A stretch of DNA of 55,244 bases, from NCBI GenBank assembly GCA_030403585.1, contig JAUEPE010000042.1, positions 1-55,244 of the forward strand, read 5' to 3'. The notes under the pieces were generated by a model. It made no database searches, was not told where the DNA came from, and was given only the letters and a program-made list of their open reading frames with translations. Position numbers and translations under genes: made by a program. Of this stretch, positions 48,971 to 55,244 are shown one piece after another. Positions within the stretch are counted from its first letter, which is position 1. Each line of letters begins with the position of its first letter. This stretch comes from Frankia sp. RB7 (GTDB lineage: Bacteria; Pseudomonadota; Alphaproteobacteria; Rhizobiales; Xanthobacteraceae).

Positions 48971-50104
48971 CTACTCCGCCACCAGCGCATTCATGTGCTC
49001 GACGGCTTCGGCAAACTCTTCCTTGAACTCCTGCACCACGGCGCCGGCCGATTTCACGCTGTCGATCAGGCCGACGCCCTGGCCGACGAAATAGCTCACG
49101 AGGTCGAGCGCCTTGGCGTTGCCGCTCGCGGCCGCGCGGTCGATCGAGTTGAAGGCGTCACGGCTGATGATGCTCTGCAGCGGCATCGGCAGGGCGCCGG
49201 GGCTCTCCGGCGCACGATCCCAGGCATCGGTCCAGACCGAACGGAGCTGTCGCGCCGGCTTTCCGGTGCGGCCCTTCGAGCGGATCGCGTCGCGGGACGA
49301 TGCCGCGATCATCTTCTCGCGAAAGATCTCGGAGGTCTCGGACTCGACGGTGGCCAGCCACACCGAGCCGGTCCATACGCCGGCCGCGCCCATCGCCATA
49401 CAGGCCGCCATCTGCCGGCCCGTCATGATGCCGCCGGCCGCCAGCACCGGCACGTCGCGGATCGGCTTGATCGCCTTGATCACCTCCGGCACCAGCACCA
49501 GGGTCGAGACCTCGCCGCAATGGCCGCCGGCCTCGGTACCCTGCACCACGAGGATGTCGACGCCGGCCGCCACCTGACGCAGCGCGTGCTCCTTGGCGCC
49601 GACGAGGGCTGCCACCGGCACGTTGTGCTTCTTGCCCATCTCGATCATGGCCTTCGGCGGCACGCCCAGCGCATTCGCGATCAGCCGGATCGGATGATTG
49701 AACGAGACTTTCAGCAGCTCCAGCGCGGTTTCGGCGTCGAACGGCTGCGGCTGGTTGTCGGCCACATCAGTCGTGGTCAGCTCGATGTCGTACTTCTTCA
49801 GGAGATCGCGAGTGTATTTGCGGTGGTCCAGCGGCACGCGCGCTTCCAGGCTCTTCCAGGTGACGTGCTTCTCGCCTGCGGTCGAGATATTTTCGGGGAT
49901 CAGCACGTCGATGCCGTAGGGCTTGCCGTCGACGTGGTCGTCGATCCATTTCAGCTCGCGTTCGAGCGTGTCCGGCGTGTGCACGGTCGCGCCGAGCACG
50001 CCAAAGCCACCGGCGCGGCTGACGGCGGCAACGACGTCGCGGCAATGGCTGAAGGCGAACAGCGGGAACTCGATTCCCAGCATGTCGCAGATCGGCGATT
50101 TCAT
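48971..50104 (-). CDS. Nitronate monooxygenase-like flavin oxidoreductase
   Basis: A 377-residue FMN-dependent TIM-barrel protein of the nitronate monooxygenase/2-nitropropane dioxygenase family. The N-terminus LGIEFPLFAFSHCRDVVAAVSRAGGFGVLG and the phosphate-binding GTEAGGHCGEVSTLVLVPEV and PVLAAGGIMTGRQMAACMAMGAAGVWTGSVW are typical; the histidine in GGHCG is the usual active-site position. Members oxidise alkyl nitronates or act as NAD(P)H:flavin or quinone reductases. ATG 50104 is preceded by GGGAGAG. About 220 bases separate it from the divergent monooxygenase gene. Confidence 0.87.
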   Translation of the reverse strand: MKSPICDMLGIEFPLFAFSHCRDVVAAVSRAGGFGVLGATVHTPDTLERELKWIDDHVDGKPYGIDVLIPENISTAGEKHVTWKSLEARVPLDHRKYTRDLLKKYDIELTTTDVADNQPQPFDAETALELLKVSFNHPIRLIANALGVPPKAMIEMGKKHNVPVAALVGAKEHALRQVAAGVDILVVQGTEAGGHCGEVSTLVLVPEVIKAIKPIRDVPVLAAGGIMTGRQMAACMAMGAAGVWTGSVWLATVESETSEIFREKMIAASSRDAIRSKGRTGKPARQLRSVWTDAWDRAPESPGALPMPLQSIISRDAFNSIDRAAASGNAKALDLVSYFVGQGVGLIDSVKSAGAVVQEFKEEFAEAVEHMNALVAE

Positions 50105-50326
50105 GGTTCTCTCCCGGCGGCCGTCGCGACGACGCTAGCCCATCGTCTTTCGCGATGCCATGCCGGATTCCCGCGCGCATCTTGCGTGCAGGCGCCACGC
50201 CGAGCGATGAGCCATTCCGTCGCGCAAAATAAGCGGAGAGGGGCTACGGACTAGCCTCTTGCGCTTTCGCCGATGTCAGAGAATGCTGGCTCACAACAAC
50301 AGAAAACAATCAGGGAGCGCCAACCG

Positions 50327-51985
50327 ATGTCGCCAGCGCAAGCGAGCCAGGCTCAAGCCGCCGAGGCCTACGATGTGGTCGTCGTCGGCGCGGGCTTTGC
50401 CGGCATGTACATGCTGCATCGTCTGCGCGGGCTCGGCTTCTCGGCGCGCGTCTACGAGCAGGGCGGCGGCGTCGGCGGCACCTGGTACTGGAATCGCTAT
50501 CCCGGTGCGCGCTGCGATGTCGAAAGCATGCAATATTCCTACTCGTTCTCTGAAGAGCTCCAGCAGGAATGGGACTGGAGCGAGCACTACGCGCCGCAAG
50601 CAGAGATCCTGAAATACGCCAACCACGTCGCCGACCGATTTGACCTGCGCCGCGATATTCAGTTCAACACGCGCGTCGAACGCGTCGTGTTCGACGAAGG
50701 TGCGAATAGATGGTCGGTCACGATATCCGACGGCAACACAGTTCGGGCGCAATTCGTCGTGCTCGCCACCGGCTGCCTCTCGAATGCGCGCAAGCCCGAC
50801 ATCAAGGGCCTCGAAAATTTCAAGGGCCCCATCTATCACACCGGCAACTGGCCGCATGAAGACGTCGACTTCACGGGCTTGCGCGTCGGCCTGATCGGCA
50901 CGGGATCGTCAGGCATCCAATCGACACCTGTCATTGCTGAGCAGGCCAAACATCTCACGGTGTTTCAGCGCACGGCAAATTTCTCGATCCCCGCCCGCAA
51001 TGCCGCGCTGACCGAAGAGGAGCGCGACGCGTTCCGTAAAAAGTACCCCGAGGTCCGTCAGTTTGCCCGCGAGGTCGCGCGCAACGGCATCTATGCCGAG
51101 CAGCCTGATCGCGGTGCGCTCGACGACGGCGACAAGACCAGGAACGGAAAGTACGCCTCGCGCTGGGAACGCGGTGGGCTCACCTTCATGTACGTCTACA
51201 ACAATCTTGGTCTCGACCGGACCGCGAACGACACGGCCGCTGATTTCGTCCGCGGCAAGATCGCCGAGATCGTCAAAGATCCCGTGACCGCGAAGCTGCT
51301 CCAGCCGAACAGCCATCCGATCGGCACCAAGCGCATCTGCATCGACACCGATTATTTTGCGACGTTCAATCGGCCGAACGTCTCTCTGGTCGATATCAAG
51401 TCCAATCCGATTGAGGAGATCACGGCGAACGCGGTGCGTGTCGCCGGCAAGGACCACGAGGTCGATGCATTGGTGATGGCGACGGGTTTCGACGCCATGA
51501 CCGGATCGGTCGCGAAGATCGACATCAGCGGCCGCGGCGGGCGGACGCTGAACCAGAAATGGGCTGAGGGCCCGAAGACCTATCTCGGGCTGATGAGCGC
51601 GGGTTTTCCGAACCTCTTCATCATCACCGGTCCCGGCAGCCCGTCGGTGCTATCGAACATGATCGTGTCGATCGAGCAGCATGTCGACTGGATTGCCGAT
51701 TGTCTCGTCCACATGCGCAAGCAAAACCTCGCCACGATGGAGGCGGGCGAGGAGGCCGAGGAGAAATGGGTCGCTCATGTCAACGAGGTCGCCAGCGGCA
51801 CGCTCTATCCGCAGGCCAATTCCTGGTACATGGGCGCCAACATCCCCGGCAAGCCGCGCATCTTCATGCCCTATATCGGCGGCGTCGGCGTCTACCGGCG
51901 GATCTGCAACGAGGTCGCGGCAAAGGAATATGAGGGATTTGTGATGGAAGCGGAGGTCCGGTCGCGCAGGGCGGTGACGGGTTAA
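50327..51985 (+). CDS. Type I Baeyer-Villiger-like flavin monooxygenase
   Basis: A 552-residue FAD- and NADPH-dependent monooxygenase. The FAD motif is VVVGAGFAGMYMLHRLR (about residues 18-34). The NADPH motif GLIGTGSSGIQSTPV lies near residue 190 and the ATGF motif near residue 385. The Baeyer-Villiger fingerprint FxGxxxHxxxW is present as FKGPIYHTGNWP, so oxidation of a ketone to an ester or lactone (cyclohexanone or phenylacetone monooxygenase type) is expected. ATG 50327 is preferred over ATG 50273 because GGGAG lies upstream. It is followed by a glutathione transferase gene 114 bases later. Confidence 0.92.
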   Translation: MSPAQASQAQAAEAYDVVVVGAGFAGMYMLHRLRGLGFSARVYEQGGGVGGTWYWNRYPGARCDVESMQYSYSFSEELQQEWDWSEHYAPQAEILKYANHVADRFDLRRDIQFNTRVERVVFDEGANRWSVTISDGNTVRAQFVVLATGCLSNARKPDIKGLENFKGPIYHTGNWPHEDVDFTGLRVGLIGTGSSGIQSTPVIAEQAKHLTVFQRTANFSIPARNAALTEEERDAFRKKYPEVRQFAREVARNGIYAEQPDRGALDDGDKTRNGKYASRWERGGLTFMYVYNNLGLDRTANDTAADFVRGKIAEIVKDPVTAKLLQPNSHPIGTKRICIDTDYFATFNRPNVSLVDIKSNPIEEITANAVRVAGKDHEVDALVMATGFDAMTGSVAKIDISGRGGRTLNQKWAEGPKTYLGLMSAGFPNLFIITGPGSPSVLSNMIVSIEQHVDWIADCLVHMRKQNLATMEAGEEAEEKWVAHVNEVASGTLYPQANSWYMGANIPGKPRIFMPYIGGVGVYRRICNEVAAKEYEGFVMEAEVRSRRAVTG

Positions 51986-52099
51986 GCCGGACGCATGACG
52001 CGGGCCGGAGGCCCGCGCCGGACGCAGACCCGGCAGGGCTTGTCATCGGCGGTCCGTGGGCTAATTAATGCAGGCGCATCTTTTCGCCGGAGCCTTCGC

Positions 52100-52972
52100 A
52101 TGACCGATACCCCTTACGTGCCGCCAAAAGTCTGGACCTGGAACAAGGAGAACGGTGGTCAGTTCGCCAGCATCAACCGGCCGATTGCCGGGGCCACCCA
52201 CGACAAGGAGCTGCCGGTCGGCAGGCATCCGTTCCAGCTCTATTCGCTGGCGACCCCGAACGGGGTGAAGGTGACGGTGATGCTGGAGGAGCTCCTCGCG
52301 CTCGGCCACAAGGGCGCCGAATACGATGCCTGGCTGATCAAGATCGGCAATGGCGACCAGTTCGGCAGCGGTTTTGTCGACATCAATCCGAATTCGAAAA
52401 TTCCGGCGCTAATGGACCGCTCCGGCCCCGAGCCTGTCAGGATCTTCGAATCCGGCTCGATTCTGTTCTATCTCGCCGAAAAGTTCGGCGCCTTCCTGCC
52501 GAAGGAGATCAAGGCCCGCACCGACGCCATGTCGTGGCTGTTCTGGCAGATGGGCAGCGCGCCCTATCTCGGCGGCGGCTTTGGCCATTTCTACGCCTAC
52601 GCGCCGTTCAAGATCGAATACGCCATCGATCGTTTCGCGATGGAGGTCAAGCGCCAGCTCGACGTGCTCGACCGGCGCCTTGCCGACAACGAATATCTCG
52701 CGGGCAAGGACTACACGATCGCCGACATGGCGGTCTGGCCATGGTACGGCGCGCTCGCCAAGGGGCTGGTCTACGGCGCCGGCGAATTCCTGTCGGTGCA
52801 GGACTACAAGAACGTGCAGCGTTGGACCGACCAGATCGCGCAACGCCCCGCCGTGAAGCGCGGCCGCATGGTCAACCGCGTCTCCGGCGACCCCGCCAGC
52901 CAGCTTCACGAGCGTCACGACGCGAGCGATTTCGAGACGAAGACCCAGGACAAGATCGCGCCTGCGACGTAG
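52100..52972 (+). CDS. YghU-like glutathione S-transferase
   Basis: A 290-residue glutathione transferase of the YghU/Nu class. The N-terminal extension (YVPPKVWTWNKENGGQFASINRPIAGATHDKELPVG) is characteristic. The thioredoxin-like domain has LYSLATPNGVKVTVMLEE, NPNSKIPAL before the cis-proline, and the glutathione-binding ESGSILFYLAEKFG. The helical C-terminal domain includes YTIADMAVWPWYGAL. Relatives show disulfide-bond reductase activity with glutathione. ATG 52100 follows CCGGAG at seven bases; the upstream open frame is intergenic. A repeat element follows the stop. Confidence 0.92.
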   Translation: MTDTPYVPPKVWTWNKENGGQFASINRPIAGATHDKELPVGRHPFQLYSLATPNGVKVTVMLEELLALGHKGAEYDAWLIKIGNGDQFGSGFVDINPNSKIPALMDRSGPEPVRIFESGSILFYLAEKFGAFLPKEIKARTDAMSWLFWQMGSAPYLGGGFGHFYAYAPFKIEYAIDRFAMEVKRQLDVLDRRLADNEYLAGKDYTIADMAVWPWYGALAKGLVYGAGEFLSVQDYKNVQRWTDQIAQRPAVKRGRMVNRVSGDPASQLHERHDASDFETKTQDKIAPAT

Positions 52973-52983
52973 CTGCTGCTTGC

Positions 52984-53116
52984 TTCACCTCGCCCCGCTT
53001 GCGGGGAGAGGTCGAATTCGATCGAAGATCGAATTCGGGTGAGGGGGTACCAGTCCCTCGGTCATCTCACGTGCGGAGAGAGGCCCTCTCCCCGTAAGAA
53101 CGGGGAGAGGGGGAAG
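52984..53116. repeat. Intergenic repeat, family A copy 3
   Basis: Third copy of the element at 2428-2570, in the same orientation. The inner hairpin has diverged and is now built on GAATTCGATCGAAGATCGAATTC-type arms, while the outer CCCCGCTTGCGGGG and CCCCGTAAGAACGGGG hairpins are conserved. It fills the gap between the converging glutathione transferase and acyl-CoA dehydrogenase genes. Confidence 0.75.
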
Positions 53117-53124
53117 AGAGACCT

Positions 53125-54402
<1,278 letters not shown>

Positions 54403-54583
54403 TGTTCCTCCCGGGGTCACTGAGATCGCGTTGGGCCGGAGAATAGTCGCAGCGCACGCAAAGTGCGAGCGCGCATTTTCTCGCGCGAGCCATGCCATGC
54501 GATGGAATTTCGCAAGGGCGTTTGAAATGTTGTTTGAATGGGTGCCGGAGTTTCGGTGTGTCCGTGCGTTAATCTCCGCTGTT

Positions 54584-54676
54584 ATCGCCCGATTTAATCG
54601 GGCGATCCAGTATTCCAGAGACCGCAGTGATTGAACCGAAAGGCCGCGGCGTACTGGATTCCCCGCCTTCGCGGGG
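54584..54676. repeat. Composite inverted-repeat element
   Basis: Three inverted pairs in a row. ATCGCCCGATT/AATCGGGCGAT (54584-54606) surrounds one base, ATCCAGTA/TACTGGAT (54605-54612 and 54652-54659) spans 39 bases, and CCCCGCCTTCGCGGGG (54661-54676) is a tight hairpin. It lies in the roughly 300-base space between the acyl-CoA dehydrogenase start and the VOC gene stop; the rest of that space holds nothing I can identify. Confidence 0.65.
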
Positions 54677-54701
54677 AATGACAGCGGTGGATGCGGTTAG
54701 C

Positions 54702-55082
54702 TCAGTTCGGCATCCGATGCATCGCGCAGATCTTGTTGCCGTCGAGATCGCGCAAATAAGCGAGATAGAGCTTGTTTCCCGCGCCCTCGCGGATGCCGGG
54801 CGGATTTTCGATCGGCGTTCCGCCGGCGGCGATGCCGGCCGCGTGCCACTTGTCGACCTGCTCAGGCGAGTTGGCGGCAAAGCCGATGGTGCCGCCGTTC
54901 GCACAGGTGGCCGGTTCGCCGTTGATCGGCTTCGAGACCGAGAACACACCGGTCTTGGTGAAGTAGAAAATGCGGTGGCCATCGACCTTGGACGGGCGCA
55001 CTTCGAGTGTGCTCAGCAAATTGTCGTAGAAGGTCTTCGCCTTGTCGAGGTCGTTGGTGCCGATCATGATGTGTGAGAACAT
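54702..55082 (-). CDS. VOC family (glyoxalase-like) protein
   Basis: A 126-residue single-domain VOC protein. It begins MFSHIMIGTNDLDKAKTFYDNLLSTL, the usual first beta-alpha unit with the metal-ligand histidine, and ends with LYLAYLRDLDGNKICAMH, the usual last strand with aspartate-glycine-asparagine. Members include glyoxalase I, extradiol dioxygenases and lactoylglutathione lyase-like proteins of unknown role. ATG 55082 is used; the frame continues upstream without family similarity. The last 160 bases of the window hold no gene I can support. Confidence 0.88.
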   Translation of the reverse strand: MFSHIMIGTNDLDKAKTFYDNLLSTLEVRPSKVDGHRIFYFTKTGVFSVSKPINGEPATCANGGTIGFAANSPEQVDKWHAAGIAAGGTPIENPPGIREGAGNKLYLAYLRDLDGNKICAMHRMPN

Positions 55083-55244
55083 TTGCCCATTGCCCTTCGC
55101 GCTTACAAAACCAGAGACCGTAGCAACCATTAAAGCGGCGCCCGATTGCCTTGAGCATGACGCCGCGCTTGCGACCGTCAAGGCGTGGCCTGGCAGCAGC
55201 GGGTATGAGGCGAGACACGAGCGACGGCCAGCCTTGACCGCCGG

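Noticed and set aside
50225..50265. Hairpin-like GAGGGGCTA / TAGCCTCT ahead of the monooxygenase gene
   Set aside because: Pairing is imperfect and short, without other support.
54685..54712. GGTTAGCTCAGTTCGG looks like a tRNA D-arm
   Set aside because: No acceptor stem, anticodon arm or T-arm follows; the bases belong to the end of the VOC gene and the space behind it.
55083..55244. Possible further coding sequence at the right edge on the minus strand
   Set aside because: Open frames exist but no start with a ribosome site and no recognisable protein sequence.

Overview
The window reads as a stretch of chromosome from a GC-rich alphaproteobacterium, most likely Bradyrhizobium or a close relative in the Nitrobacteraceae. 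The reasons are the codon use, gene types such as Aap-type and Liv-type ABC transporters, PaaX with paaABCDE, and an alpha/beta hydrolase-OsmC fusion, and several families of short inverted repeats of the kind common between genes in that genus. This assignment comes from recognition, not from a search. No tRNA, rRNA, CRISPR array, phage gene or transposase was seen.

Layout. (1) 0-2.6 kb: the first codons of a minus-strand gene at the edge, a DUF445 membrane protein and an alpha/beta hydrolase. (2) 2.6-10.2 kb: phenylacetate catabolism, with paaX, paaABCDE, paaI and paaK followed by an MDR-type oxidoreductase. The paaA promoter lies under an inverted repeat. (3) 10.2-17.7 kb: a YeeE/YedE transporter, a degraded MocR-type regulator tail, and a five-gene minus-strand run (ferredoxin, P450, MHS-type transporter, sulfite-oxidase-like protein, hydrolase-OsmC fusion). 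That run has a near-consensus promoter and is divergent from a TetR regulator; an Asp/Glu racemase-like gene follows. (4) 17.7-25 kb: an Aap-type amino acid transporter split between two divergent units around an RpiR regulator and a class III aminotransferase, with no ATPase gene nearby, then an amidase and a short-chain dehydrogenase. (5) 25.7-27 kb: a tartrate-dehydrogenase-like gene sharing a palindromic control region with the dehydrogenase.

(6) 27-37 kb: a divergent catabolic island. One arm is LysR regulator, M20 carbamoylase/allantoate-amidohydrolase-like enzyme, D-2-hydroxyacid dehydrogenase and Ldh-family dehydrogenase. The other arm is a DUF1445 protein and a complete branched-chain-type ABC importer. 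A perfect 23-bp palindrome lies between them. This is the best candidate for an undescribed pathway in the window. (7) 37-41 kb: a four-carbon acid sugar (threonate/tetronate) set, with otnC divergent from ltnD-otnI-otnK. (8) 41-47.3 kb: a chemoreceptor with a clear terminator, then an RND pump and its adaptor. (9) 47.3-55.2 kb: a thiolase-like protein, a nitronate-monooxygenase-like protein, a Baeyer-Villiger-type monooxygenase, a YghU-like glutathione transferase, an acyl-CoA dehydrogenase and a VOC protein.

Most of the window is devoted to taking up and breaking down small organic and aromatic acids, amino-acid-like compounds and ketones. The recurring plan is a regulator gene heading an operon that faces a second operon across a palindrome.
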